Below the pieces are notes generated by a model. The model saw only the letters and a program-made list of their open reading frames with translations. It was not told the DNA's origin and did no database searches. From Cellulomonas sp. KRMCY2 (GTDB lineage Bacteria; Actinomycetota; Actinomycetes; Actinomycetales; Cellulomonadaceae), in NCBI RefSeq assembly GCF_000526515.1, contig NZ_JAGF01000001.1, forward strand, positions 1,984,001 through 2,048,000: DNA of 64,000 nucleotides. Reading direction: 5' to 3'. The translations under genes were made by a program, and so were the position numbers. This document shows, in pieces, positions 9,126 through 16,264 of this stretch. Within the stretch, counting starts at the first letter, position 1. The number at the start of each line of letters is the position of its first letter.

Positions 9126-9149
9126 TCCAGTCCCATCAGGCCCTAGGGT
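9121..9149 (+). promoter_or_regulatory. Candidate promoter of the HTH gene
   Basis: TTCACT (9121–9126) and TAGGGT (9144–9149) are separated by 17 bases, the preferred spacing for the housekeeping sigma factor. The predicted leader to the ATG at 9236 is about 80 bases. Confidence 0.5.
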
Positions 9150-9235
9150 TGGCAGCGCGCGGCGAGCTGCCGTGCGTCGACGCCGACCCGGCGCCCCTGC
9201 GGTGCCCGGCTGTGCCGTGCCAGGAACGAGGCAGC

Positions 9236-9457
9236 ATGACCAGTGGTCCGGAGCGACCGCGCCTGCGATACCTCACGGTCGCCGAGGTGGCCGAGACGAT
9301 GCGGGTCTCCAAGATGACCGTCTACCGGCTGGTGCACGGCGGTGAGCTGCCGGCCGTCCGCGTCGGACGCTCGTTCCGGGTGCCGCAGGATGCGCTCGAG
9401 GCCTATCTGGCAGCCTCCAGCGTCGAGGTCGGGGACGCGGACCGCCTCACGTCCTGA
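9236..9457 (+). CDS. BldC-like excisionase-family HTH DNA-binding protein (73 aa)
   Basis: Small transcription factor consisting almost only of a MerR-like winged HTH: LTVAEVAETMRVSKMTVYRL followed by the wing HGGELPAVRVGRSFRV and a short helix. It is the counterpart of mycobacterial Rv0500A, which likewise sits next to the gene for the tiny Lys/Arg-rich ribosomal protein found here at 9622. ATG 9236 is preceded by aggaacgagg as ribosome site; a longer frame in phase upstream is a shadow of the deacetylase gene. Despite the excisionase name of the domain there is no integrase or phage gene nearby, so a chromosomal regulator is far more likely. The three direct repeats in its own promoter suggest autoregulation. 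Confidence 0.9.
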   Translation: MTSGPERPRLRYLTVAEVAETMRVSKMTVYRLVHGGELPAVRVGRSFRVPQDALEAYLAASSVEVGDADRLTS

Positions 9458-9524
9458 GGGCAGTGACCGGTGCCCTGGTCTGCGCCCGGGAGAGCCGCCT
9501 GGCACAGCCGGTCGCGGAACCGAG

Positions 9525-9530
9525 TAGAGT
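9525..9530 (+). promoter_or_regulatory. Candidate −10 box for the bS22 gene
   Basis: TAGAGT inside accgagtagagttagc, about 90 bases before the GTG start. No convincing −35 hexamer is visible; the rest of the 164-base gap shows nothing else recognisable. Confidence 0.4.
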
Positions 9531-9621
9531 TAGCGGCGGACTTTCCCGAGCGCGGGTACTGCGATGGCCGAGACGGCATCGTCCGACCGTGCGCAGCACC
9601 CGATCACATCTGCGAGGACCC

Positions 9622-9720
9622 GTGGGCTCTGTCATCAAGAAGCGTCGCAAGCGCATGGCGAAGAAGAAGCATCGCAAGCTGCTGCGCAAGACGCGCCACC
9701 AGCGCCGCAACAAGAAGTGA
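9622..9720 (+). CDS. Ribosomal small-subunit protein bS22 (AURKAIP1/COX24 family), 32 aa
   Basis: Tiny, extremely basic protein (about two thirds Lys and Arg) of the AURKAIP1/COX24 family; the mycobacterial homologue (Rv0500B, bS22) was seen bound to 16S rRNA in the 30S subunit. The protein starts MGSVIKKRRKRMAKKKHRKL, nearly identical to the mycobacterial one, and ends RRNKK. The GTG start at 9622 follows gcgagga, a weak ribosome site at suitable distance. Its pairing with the upstream HTH gene is conserved across Actinobacteria. Short but very well supported because almost every residue matches the family. Confidence 0.92.
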   Translation: MGSVIKKRRKRMAKKKHRKLLRKTRHQRRNKK

Positions 9721-9766
9721 CGTCGCGCACCCCGGCGCGCCGACTCTCCGACGACTGACCCTGTGG

Positions 9767-9785
9767 GCCCGGCCTGGTGCCGGGC
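9767..9785 (+). terminator. Short hairpin after bS22
   Basis: A seven-base stem gcccggc/gccgggc with loop ctggt, 46 bases after the bS22 stop. No T-run follows, so activity as a terminator is uncertain. Confidence 0.4.
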
Positions 9786-9833
9786 TCGCAGTGTGTCCGG
9801 GGTTCCGGACGGCACCGTGGACAACGACGGTGC

Positions 9834-9860
9834 TTGGTACAAAGACATAGCCTGGTACAA
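9834..9860. promoter_or_regulatory. Pair of TGGTACAA boxes upstream of lacI
   Basis: TGGTACAA occurs at 9835–9842 and 9853–9860, 18 bases apart on the same strand, about 75 bases before the LacI start. The second is followed by CG, giving TACAACG, which also occurs in the palindrome before the GH43 gene (11078–11084). These may be binding sites of the LacI regulator on its own gene; this is inference from the shared core only. Confidence 0.35.
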
Positions 9861-9931
9861 CGGCGTCGCCTGGCTGGCGACGCCCCGAGCGCCGCGGACG
9901 GCGGAGGCTGCTGGGCAGGGAGGGGACCGCC

Positions 9932-11020
9932 ATGGCTGCGACGATGCATGACGTCGCGCGGCTCGCAGGAGTCTCGATCAAGACCGTCTCGAACGTGGTC
10001 AACGGCTACCCGCACATCCGCGACACGACCCGCGCCCGCGTGCTCGCCGCGATCGAGGACCTCGACTACCAGCTGAATGTCGCCGCGCGGAACCTGCGCA
10101 CCGGACGGACCGGGATGATCGCGCTGGCCGTGCCCGAGCTGAGCCTGCCGTACTTCGCCGAGCTCGCCGACTCGATCATCGAGGCGGCTGATGCCCAGGG
10201 CCTCACCGTCCTGATCGAGCAGACCGGCAGCCGGCGTGCGCGTGAGCTCGAGGTGCTCTCCGGCGCGCGCAGGTACCTGACCGACGGGCTGATCTTCAGC
10301 CCGCTCGCGCTCGGCCCGGGCGACGAGGCGCTGCTCAAGGTCGACGCCCCGGTCGTCATCCTCGGCGAGCGACTCTTCCCGGAGACGGTCGACCACGTCA
10401 CCATGCGAAACGTCGAGGCGGCCCGCGCCGCGACCGAGCACCTGCTCGGCCTGGGGCGCCGCCGGATCGCCGTCGTCGGGGTGCACACCGGCGAGGTCGT
10501 CGGGTCCGCCGGGCTGCGCCTGGCGGGCTACCAGCAGGCGCTCGACGCGGCCGGCATCCCGATGGACGAGGGGCTCCTCGGTGAGGCCGGCCTCTGGCAC
10601 CGGGCGACCGGGGCGCAGGCGATGGCCCGGCTGCTCGACGCGGGTGCGGAGCCGGACGGCGTCTTCGCGATGAACGACGCGATGGCGCTCGGGGTGCTGC
10701 ACGAGCTGCAGGTCCGCGGGCTGCGGGTGCCGCAGGACGTCGCAGTGATCGGCTTCGACGCCGTGGACGAAGGGCAGTACTCGAACCCGTCCCTGACCAC
10801 CGTCGACCCGGGCCGCGAACAGATCGCCAGGACGGCGGTCAGGCTGCTCCGTGACCAGATCGACCACCGGGAGGGCGTGCGGGTGCCGCAGCGCGTCTAC
10901 GCCGACTTCCGCATCCTGCAGCGCGGCTCGACCCTCGTCGACGGCCCGGCCGGCTGGCTCCCGACCGTGCAGGCCGTGCAGGCCGTGCCGACCGTGGGCC
11001 GGCACAGCCCGCCATCGTGA
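9932..11020 (+). CDS. LacI-family transcriptional regulator, probably of arabinan use
   Basis: DNA-binding repressor with a sugar-binding core. The HTH lies at the very N-terminus (ATMHDVARLAGVSIKTVSNVVN), followed by the hinge helix region (DYQLNVAARNLRTGRTGMI) and a periplasmic-binding-protein-like effector domain to residue 340. Length 362 is typical. ATG 9932 has a good ribosome site (ggcagggaggg). Its neighbour downstream is a GH43 arabinanase preceded by a perfect palindrome, and the other sugar genes in the window degrade or import arabinose polymers, so arabinose or arabino-oligosaccharide is the likely effector. Both the effector and the target sites are inferred. The Pro-rich last 20 residues vary in this family. 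Confidence 0.9.
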   Translation: MAATMHDVARLAGVSIKTVSNVVNGYPHIRDTTRARVLAAIEDLDYQLNVAARNLRTGRTGMIALAVPELSLPYFAELADSIIEAADAQGLTVLIEQTGSRRARELEVLSGARRYLTDGLIFSPLALGPGDEALLKVDAPVVILGERLFPETVDHVTMRNVEAARAATEHLLGLGRRRIAVVGVHTGEVVGSAGLRLAGYQQALDAAGIPMDEGLLGEAGLWHRATGAQAMARLLDAGAEPDGVFAMNDAMALGVLHELQVRGLRVPQDVAVIGFDAVDEGQYSNPSLTTVDPGREQIARTAVRLLRDQIDHREGVRVPQRVYADFRILQRGSTLVDGPAGWLPTVQAVQAVPTVGRHSPPS

Positions 11021-11063
11021 CCATTCCGTGACCCGGGTCGCCTTGACCGATGACCGAGTCGAG

Positions 11064-11090
11064 CTACATCGTTGATGTACAACGATGTAG
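11064..11090. promoter_or_regulatory. 27-bp palindromic operator before the GH43 gene
   Basis: Perfect 11-base arms ctacatcgttg and caacgatgtag flank the five-base spacer atgta. The site lies 43 bases before the GH43 start and directly after the lacI gene. Size and symmetry are those of a LacI-family operator with a TTG…CAA core, so the adjacent regulator is the obvious candidate to bind it. Confidence 0.6.
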
Positions 11091-11133
11091 AACGACCGAT
11101 CACGGGGGATTCGTATGCGAGGCACTCGTCGCG

Positions 11134-12152
11134 ATGAGTCGTAGGACGCGCCTCCTGCTCGCGGCGGTCACCGTGGTGGCCGTGCTCGCGGCCGGGGTCA
11201 CCTGGTTCGTGCGACGGCCCGACCCGTACGCGGCCGCGCTCGACCTGAGCGGCGACCTGGCCGCGCACGACCCGGCGCTCGTCGTCGGGCAGGACGGTGA
11301 GCCCTGGTACGTGTTCTCGACGGGTGACCAGCGGGAGGCCGGCGGGTCGATCCAGATCCGGACGTCCGTCGACGGTCGCGAGTGGACCTACGTCGGGACG
11401 GTGTGGGACTCCCAGGACGAGCCCGCCTGGGTCGCCGAGCTCGTCCCGGGCGTGCGCAACTACTGGGCCCCCGACATCTACAAGCACGACGGCACCTACT
11501 ACCTCTACTGGGCCGCGTCGACGTTCGGCAGCAACACCTCGGTGATCGGGCTGCACACCAGCGGCTCGCTCGACCCGGACGATCCGGGCTACGGGTGGGT
11601 CGACCGCGGGATGGTCGTGTCCTCGACGCGGGGCGACGACTTCAACGCGATCGACCCGGGTGTCGTGCAGGACGCGGACGGCACGCCGTGGATGGCCTTC
11701 GGCTCGTTCTGGAGCGGCATCCGGATGGTCGAGCTGGGCTGGCCGGACGGGCTGCGGGCCGACCCTGCCGCCGAGCCGCTGCGTCTGGCGGACCGGGGGA
11801 GTCCACCGAACGCGATCGAGGCGCCGTACGTCGTGCCGCGCGGCGACTGGTACTACCTGTTCGTCTCGCTGGACTCGTGCTGCCAGGGGCTGATGAGCAC
11901 CTACCGGATCGCCGTCGGCCGATCGCACGACGTCACCGGGCCGTACGTCGACCGTGACGGGACGTCCCTGCTCGAGGGCGGGGGACGGTGCTGCTCCAGT
12001 CCGACGGACCGGTGGTCGGTCCGGGTGGGCAGTCCTTCTCGGCCGGTCACCTGGCCTTCCACTACTACGACGAGCGGCTCGACGGGGCGTTCCAGCTGGC
12101 GGTCCGGGAGCTCGCCTGGATCGACGGCTGGCCCGTGGTGCGGACCGGCTGA
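11134..12152 (+). pseudogene. GH43 endo-arabinanase-like enzyme, frame broken at about 11980
   Basis: Five-bladed beta-propeller hydrolase of family GH43, close to endo-alpha-1,5-L-arabinanases. The N-terminus has a single hydrophobic segment (signal anchor or signal peptide). Catalytic positions are visible: Asp in AAHDPALV, the WAPD motif, Asp in NAIDPGVV and Glu in AIEAPYV. At 11979–11984 the frame reads GGG then leaves the family sequence (RCCSS…). The next frame, entered at 11985, continues it exactly: TVLLQSDGPVVGPGGQSFSA, through HLAFHYYDE to a stop at 12150–12152. Adding one G to the run of five Gs restores a continuous protein of about 340 residues. It is either a recent one-base deletion or a sequencing error in a homopolymer. 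Start 11134 is chosen because the signal sequence begins there. Confidence 0.85.
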
Positions 12153-12198
12153 GCGCGCGCGGGAGCCGAACCGCGTCGGGCAGCGGGTCGGCGGTCCG

Positions 12199-13026
12199 TC
12201 AGCGAGCCAGCACGCGCCGCAGGGTGCGCTGCACCGAGCGCAGCACCAGGCCGGCGACCCAGGCGCCGCCGGCCCAGCTCGCCGCGTTGACGCTGCGCCG
12301 CGCGGCCACCCGGCGTCGGCCGCGGAACTCGCGGACCGGCCAGCCCTGGGCGCGGGCGTGCTTGCGCAGCCGGGAGTCGGGGTTGATCGCCACCGGGTGG
12401 CCCACGGACGACAGGATCGGCAGGTCGTTGATCGAGTCGCCGTACGCGTAGCAGCGCGCCAGGTCGAGGCCGTGCGCGTCGGCCAGGGCCGCGATCGCGT
12501 TCGCCTTGGCCGTGCCATGCAGCATGTCGCCGACCAGGCGGCCGGTGTAGAAGCCGTCGACGTGCTCGGCGATCGTCCCGAGTGCACCGGTGACACCGAG
12601 CCGACGCCCGATCAGCCCGCCGATCTCGATCGGGCTCGCCGTGATGATCCAGACCTGGTGGCCGGCATCGAGGTGCTTGGTCAGCAGAGCCTGGGTGCCG
12701 GGGAAGATCCGCAGCGACAGGACCTCGTCCCAGACCTCCTCGCCGATCGCGGCCATCTCGGCGACGGACCGCCCGGCCACGATCGACAAGGCCCGGTTGC
12801 GCACCTGGTCGATCTGGTGCAGGTCCTCGCCGAAGAGCAGGTAGCGCGCCTGGTGGAACGCGAACGTGATGAGGTCCCGGAACCGGAAGAAGCCGCGACG
12901 GCGCAGGCCGACAGCCAGGTGGAACGCGCTGGCACCACGGATGATCGTGTTGTCCAGGTCGAAGAAGGCGGCCGTCCCAGGCGCCTCGGTCGGTGCGCCG
13001 ACGACGGCGGGAGTCGGCTCAGCCAC
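12199..13026 (-). CDS. HAD-superfamily phosphatase (SerB1-like, HAD-IB)
   Basis: Phosphohydrolase with all HAD motifs: FFDLDNTI (nucleophile Asp and general acid Asp) at about 21–28, TASP as motif II and GDSINDLP as motif III. The HAD-IB subfamily contains phosphoserine-phosphatase-like enzymes; mycobacterial Rv0505c (SerB1) occupies the same place in the conserved gene order. The C-terminal tail (from about residue 230) is basic and ends in an amphipathic or weakly hydrophobic helix, suggesting membrane association. The GTG at 13026 has TACAGT six bases upstream, so the message is probably leaderless. The true substrate cannot be assigned. Confidence 0.9.
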   Translation of the reverse strand: MAEPTPAVVGAPTEAPGTAAFFDLDNTIIRGASAFHLAVGLRRRGFFRFRDLITFAFHQARYLLFGEDLHQIDQVRNRALSIVAGRSVAEMAAIGEEVWDEVLSLRIFPGTQALLTKHLDAGHQVWIITASPIEIGGLIGRRLGVTGALGTIAEHVDGFYTGRLVGDMLHGTAKANAIAALADAHGLDLARCYAYGDSINDLPILSSVGHPVAINPDSRLRKHARAQGWPVREFRGRRRVAARRSVNAASWAGGAWVAGLVLRSVQRTLRRVLAR

Positions 13027-13032
13027 GCTTCC

Positions 13033-13054
13033 ACTGTAGCCACACCCCTAGGGT
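13033..13054. promoter_or_regulatory. Back-to-back leaderless −10 boxes, HAD (−) and glutaredoxin (+)
   Basis: On the minus strand TACAGT (13038–13033) is six bases before GTG 13026. On the plus strand TAGGGT (13049–13054) is six bases before ATG 13061. The two start codons are 34 bases apart, so each promoter's −35 region lies in or near the other's coding start. Confidence 0.6.
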
Positions 13055-13060
13055 TGGCCC

Positions 13061-13330
13061 ATGAGTGCGCAGGGTGCGGACCGAGTGGTCCTGTACGGCC
13101 GCGCGGGGTGCCACCTGTGCGAGCCGGCCCGTGCGGTGGTGGCCGCGGCCGCCGCCGAGGCCGGGGTCGGCTGGCTCGAGGTGGACATCGACACGGCACC
13201 CGACAGCGAGGCCCTGGTGGACCGGTACGGCGAGCTCGTCCCCGTCGTCACTGTCGACGGCGTGCAGCAGGGCTACTGGCGGCTCGACCGGTCACGCCTG
13301 CTCAGGGCGCTCGCCGGCGGGCCGGCATGA
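13061..13330 (+). CDS. Glutaredoxin-like protein (DUF836 type)
   Basis: Small thioredoxin-fold protein (89 residues) with a CxxC active site in AGCHLCEPA at about 16–24 and the cis-Pro in ELVPVVTVDG. Members of this group occur beside HAD phosphatase genes in many Actinobacteria (Rv0508 in M. tuberculosis). A redox role in the cytoplasm is expected; partners are unknown. The stop codon overlaps the start of rex (ATGA at 13327–13330), so the two are translationally coupled, pairing a thiol redox protein with an NADH sensor. Confidence 0.9.
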   Translation: MSAQGADRVVLYGRAGCHLCEPARAVVAAAAAEAGVGWLEVDIDTAPDSEALVDRYGELVPVVTVDGVQQGYWRLDRSRLLRALAGGPA

Positions 13331-13434
13331 GCCCCCGCGCCGACATCGGCCCTCGCGCCGACATCAGCCCTCGCGCCGGCATCGGCCCTCGCGCCGACAT
13401 CAGCCCTCGCGCCGGCATGAGCCCCCGGGCCGTC
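13327..13434 (+). repeat. 18-bp minisatellite across the rex start region
   Basis: Six in-frame 18-base units encode hexapeptides of the form (M/I)(S/G)PRA(D/G/V). The first and sixth both begin ATGAGCCCCCG, so the repeat has copied the start codon context itself and the number of units sets the length of the Rex N-terminus. Confidence 0.9.
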
Positions 13435-14073
13435 CCCGCGACCACTGTCGCGCGGCTGCCGATCTACCTCCGGGCCCTGGACGGTCTGGCCGCCGACGGC
13501 GTCGAGACGACGTCGTCGGGGCAGCTCGCCGCGCTGGCCGGTGTCGGTCCGGCCCAGCTGCGCCGTGACCTGTCGTTCCTCGGCTCGCACGGCACGCGCG
13601 GGGTGGGCTACGACGTCGAGCACCTCCAGGTGCAGGTCGCCGCGGCGCTCGGCCTGACCGGGGACCTCGCGGTCGTGATCGTCGGCATCGGCAACCTCGG
13701 CCATGCGCTCGCGAACTACGTCGCGGTGGCGGGCAAGGGCTTCCGGGTCGCGGCGCTGGTCGACGCGGGCGCTTCGGTCGTCGGCTCGACAGTGGCCGGT
13801 CTGGTCGTCGAGCACGACCGCGACCTCGTCCAGATCGTGCGCCGCGGGGAGGTGCGGCTCGCCGTGCTGGCCACCCCTGCCGACGTCGCCCAGGAGCTGT
13901 GCGACCGGCTCGTCGCCGCCGGGGTGACCGGCATCCTCACCTTCGTCCCGCGCGTCCTGACGGTTCCGGCCGGGGTCGACGTCCGGTCGGTCGATCTGGC
14001 GACCGAGCTGCAGATCCTCGCCTTCCACGAGCGCCGCAAGACCTCAGCCCGCGCGCTGGCCGGGCGTCCCTGA
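13327..14073 (+). CDS. rex: Redox-sensing transcriptional repressor Rex
   Basis: Repressor that leaves DNA when NADH rises. After a repeat-rich N-terminus, the winged HTH runs from ARLPIYLRALDGL through SSGQLAALAGVGPAQLRRDL to LGSHGTRGVGYDV; the Rossmann domain follows with GIGNLGHALANY and the swapped C-terminal helix ends TELQILAFHERR. From 13327 the product is 248 residues. From the second ATG at 13417 it is 218, closer to Bacillus Rex (about 215), while Streptomyces Rex has a longer N-terminus like the first choice. The ATGA overlap with the glutaredoxin gene favours 13327; six 18-base units lie between the two starts. A matching operator is found at 33242 before menJ–nuo. Confidence 0.93.
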   Translation: MSPRADIGPRADISPRAGIGPRADISPRAGMSPRAVPATTVARLPIYLRALDGLAADGVETTSSGQLAALAGVGPAQLRRDLSFLGSHGTRGVGYDVEHLQVQVAAALGLTGDLAVVIVGIGNLGHALANYVAVAGKGFRVAALVDAGASVVGSTVAGLVVEHDRDLVQIVRRGEVRLAVLATPADVAQELCDRLVAAGVTGILTFVPRVLTVPAGVDVRSVDLATELQILAFHERRKTSARALAGRP

Positions 14074-14153
14074 GCCGCCGCCGCGGGAAGCGGCACGTCA
14101 CGCTCCGGCGGTCGGCGCTCCTGCTGGGGGCGCTGCGATGCCCGACGGGCACA

Positions 14154-14189
14154 GCGATGCCGCCGGCACCGAGGTGCCGGCGGCATCGC
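14154..14189. terminator. Bidirectional hairpin between rex and yceI
   Basis: A 17-bp perfect inverted repeat (14154–14170 with 14173–14189) separated by two bases sits in the 190-base gap between the convergent rex and yceI genes. A smaller stem tgccc/gggca precedes it at about 14139–14151. Nothing else is seen in the gap. Confidence 0.75.
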
Positions 14190-14263
14190 GCCGTGCCCGC
14201 GCAGGGGGATGCTGGGCACTGGTCGGTGGCAGGTCCGAGCCGAGCGGCCGGACCCACGGAGGG

Positions 14264-14827
14264 TCAGACCTGGGCGACGGCCTCGATCTCGAGCGAGATC
14301 TTGACCTTGTCGGACACCAGGACGCCACCGGTCTCCAGCGCGGCGTTCCAGGTGAGGCCGAAGTCCTTGCGGGAGATCTCCGTGCGGGCCGAGAAGCCGA
14401 TCCGGGCGGCACCGAACGGGTCGGTGGCCGCGCCGTTGAACTCGGTCTCGAGCTCGACGGACCGGGTCACGCCGTGGATCGTGAGGTCGCCGGTGATGAC
14501 GTAGTCGGCACCGTCGGCACGGATGCCGGTCGACGTGAACGTCCAGGTCGGGTAGGTCTCGACCTCGAAGAAGTCGGCGCTCTTGAGGTGGCCGTCGCGA
14601 CCCGCGTCCTTGGTGTCGATCGACGCGGGGTCGAGCGTCGCGGTCACTCTCGAGTCCGCGAGGTCCGCGCCGATCGTGATCGTGCCCTGTGTGATCGCCA
14701 CGGTGCCGCGGGCCTTGGAGATGCCGGCGTGGCGGACGGTGAAGGTCGCCGTGCTGTGCGAGGTCTCGATGGCCCAGGTGCCGGTCGTGATGCCGGCGGG
14801 GAGGGTGGTGGGCGTGGTGGTGGTCAT
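14264..14827 (-). CDS. YceI family lipid-binding protein
   Basis: Lipocalin-like beta barrel that binds polyprenyl or fatty chains in characterised members. The 187 residues show the family pattern: GTWAIETSHSTATFTVRHAG near the start, HLKSADFFEVETYPTWTF in the middle, DLTIHGVTRSVEL and the final FGLTWNAALETGGVLVSDKV. No signal peptide is present (the N-terminus is Thr-rich and polar), so the protein is cytoplasmic, unlike E. coli YceI. It is divergent from a MarR regulator with palindromes in between; this pairing suggests direct control. A link to isoprenoid quinone handling is tempting given the neighbours but unproven. Confidence 0.9.
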   Translation of the reverse strand: MTTTTPTTLPAGITTGTWAIETSHSTATFTVRHAGISKARGTVAITQGTITIGADLADSRVTATLDPASIDTKDAGRDGHLKSADFFEVETYPTWTFTSTGIRADGADYVITGDLTIHGVTRSVELETEFNGAATDPFGAARIGFSARTEISRKDFGLTWNAALETGGVLVSDKVKISLEIEAVAQV

Positions 14828-14930
14828 GGTGACTCCTCGTGCTGGTCGGTCGTGCCGGTCGTGGTGGATGTCGTGCTCCGGCGGGCCGAGCGGCTCACCG
14901 GGTCCCCTGCTGGTCTCGGTCGGTTGGTGA

Positions 14931-14957
14931 TTGAATGCTCAACAACCTGATAGTTGA
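14931..14957. promoter_or_regulatory. Overlapping palindromes between yceI and marR
   Basis: TTGA-atgc-TCAA (14931–14942) overlaps a second inverted repeat, TCAAC (14939–14943) with GTTGA (14953–14957) spaced by nine bases. TTGACA at 14954–14959 reads as a −35 element toward marR, so a bound regulator would cover it. MarR proteins typically bind palindromes of this size in their own divergent promoters. Confidence 0.5.
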
Positions 14958-15054
14958 CAGTTCTACTACAGTGGGATGCAGAGCGCAACCCCAACCCCCA
15001 CACCAACCCCCACCCGGTCGTGGGAACCTTCTTCGCGACAGGCAGGAGACATCG

Positions 15055-15582
15055 ATGTCGAACACCCGGACGGTCGAGACCGAGGCAGCGGTCGCGCCGA
15101 CCCGCGCCGACGAGCCCGTGCAGTGGCTCACCGAGGACCAGCAGCGCCACTGGCGCGCCTTCCTGCTCGGCTCCGCCCAGCTCACCGAGTCGCTGACCCG
15201 CCAGCTCGAGACCGAGGCCGGCCTGTCGCTCAGCGAGTACGAGATCCTCGTGCGACTCTCCGAGTGCGAGGACCACACGCTGCGGATGTCCGAGCTCGCC
15301 GCGTCCCTCGTGCACTCGCGCAGCCGGCTGACCCACACGGTGAGCCGGCTGGAGACCCGCAACCTGGTCCGTCGTCAGACGTGCCTCGACGACGGCCGCG
15401 GGGTCAACTGCGTGATGACCGAAGTCGGCTACGCACTGCTCGAGGCGGCCGCTCCGGGGCACGTCCGTGCGGTCCGCGCGCACCTGGTCGACCTGCTCAC
15501 GCCCGAGCAGTTCCGGGCGCTGGGCGAGGCCATGGCGATCGTCGCCTACGGGCCACCCGCCGCTGGACCCGCCCTGCCGTGA
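15055..15582 (+). CDS. MarR-family transcriptional regulator
   Basis: Winged-helix dimeric regulator, 175 residues. Core features: WRAFLLGSAQLTESLTRQLE (dimer helix), LSLSEYEILVRLSE, the recognition region MSELAASLVHSRSRLTHTVS, RLETRNLVRR and the wing with Asp-Gly-Arg (CLDDGRGVNCVMT), then two C-terminal helices. The start at 15055 has the ribosome site ggcaggagac. It is divergent from yceI and is probably its repressor and its own. The ligand is unknown; the two Cys near the wing could make it thiol-responsive, but this is speculative. Confidence 0.9.
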   Translation: MSNTRTVETEAAVAPTRADEPVQWLTEDQQRHWRAFLLGSAQLTESLTRQLETEAGLSLSEYEILVRLSECEDHTLRMSELAASLVHSRSRLTHTVSRLETRNLVRRQTCLDDGRGVNCVMTEVGYALLEAAAPGHVRAVRAHLVDLLTPEQFRALGEAMAIVAYGPPAAGPALP

Positions 15583-15589
15583 CGTGCGG

Positions 15590-15595
15590 GAGACT
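15590..15595 (+). promoter_or_regulatory. Candidate leaderless −10 of the ccs operon
   Basis: GAGACT ends six bases before ATG 15602. The same hexamer at the same spacing precedes menG (32416–32421), with TGCG just upstream in both cases. Confidence 0.45.
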
Positions 15596-15601
15596 TGTCC
15601 C

Positions 15602-16264
15602 ATGTCGACCACGACCGTCCACCTGCTGCGCCACGGTGAGGTGCACAACCCCGACGGCGTCCTGTACGGGCGCCTGACCGGGTTCCGCCTCTCCGACCGT
15701 GGCCAGGCCATGGCCGTCCGGGTGGCCGCCCACCTCGGCGGGACCGGGCCCCTCGGGGCGCAGCGGCGCGACGTCGTGCACGTCGTCGCCTCGCCCCTGC
15801 AGCGCGCCCAGGAGACCGCCGCCCCGATCGCCGCGACCTTCGGCGTCGAGGTCGTCGCGGACGAGCGGTTCATCGAGGCCGCCAACCATTTCGAGGGCCT
15901 GACCTTCGGCGTCGGCGACGGCTCGCTGCGTCGTCCCGCGCACTGGCGCTACCTGTGGAACCCGCTGCGGCCGTCCTGGGGCGAGCCGTACCAGGTGCAG
16001 GTCGCCCGGATGCTCGCCGGGATCGTCGCCGCGCGCGACGCGGCAGCGGGTCACGAGGCTGTCGTGGTCAGCCACCAGCTCCCGATCTGGGTCACCCGGC
16101 GGGCCATGGAGGGCAACCGGCTGTGGCACGACCCGCGCCGGCGCGAGTGCTCGGTGGCCTCGTTGACCTCGCTGCACTGGGAGGGCGACCGCCTGGCCGG
16201 CATCACGTACACCGAACCCGCCGCAGACCTGCTCCCGGCCACCCCCACCGTCCCGGGCGCATGA
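15602..16264 (+). CDS. Histidine phosphatase family protein (phosphoglycerate-mutase-like)
   Basis: Phosphatase of the RHG family: VHLLRHGEVHN at the N-terminus holds the catalytic His, ASPLQRAQETA the second Arg, and VVVSHQLPIW the second catalytic His. 220 residues. It is the first gene of a five-gene unit (phosphatase–tlpA–ccdA–resB–ccsB), the same order as Rv0525–Rv0529. Its stop overlaps the next start (ATGA). A role in cytochrome assembly has not been shown for this family member; the linkage is conserved but the substrate is unknown. Confidence 0.9.
   Translation: MSTTTVHLLRHGEVHNPDGVLYGRLTGFRLSDRGQAMAVRVAAHLGGTGPLGAQRRDVVHVVASPLQRAQETAAPIAATFGVEVVADERFIEAANHFEGLTFGVGDGSLRRPAHWRYLWNPLRPSWGEPYQVQVARMLAGIVAARDAAAGHEAVVVSHQLPIWVTRRAMEGNRLWHDPRRRECSVASLTSLHWEGDRLAGITYTEPAADLLPATPTVPGA

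Noticed and set aside
9236-9457. Excisionase of a prophage or integrative element
   Set aside because: The domain name suggests it, but there is no integrase, attachment-site repeat or phage gene, and the pairing with bS22 is conserved across Actinobacteria.
11050-14073. A single 1007-codon plus-strand frame from GH43 into rex
   Set aside because: It exists only because the GH43 frameshift removes the stop codon; it runs antisense through the HAD gene and reaches rex by chance phase. The two ends are separate genes.
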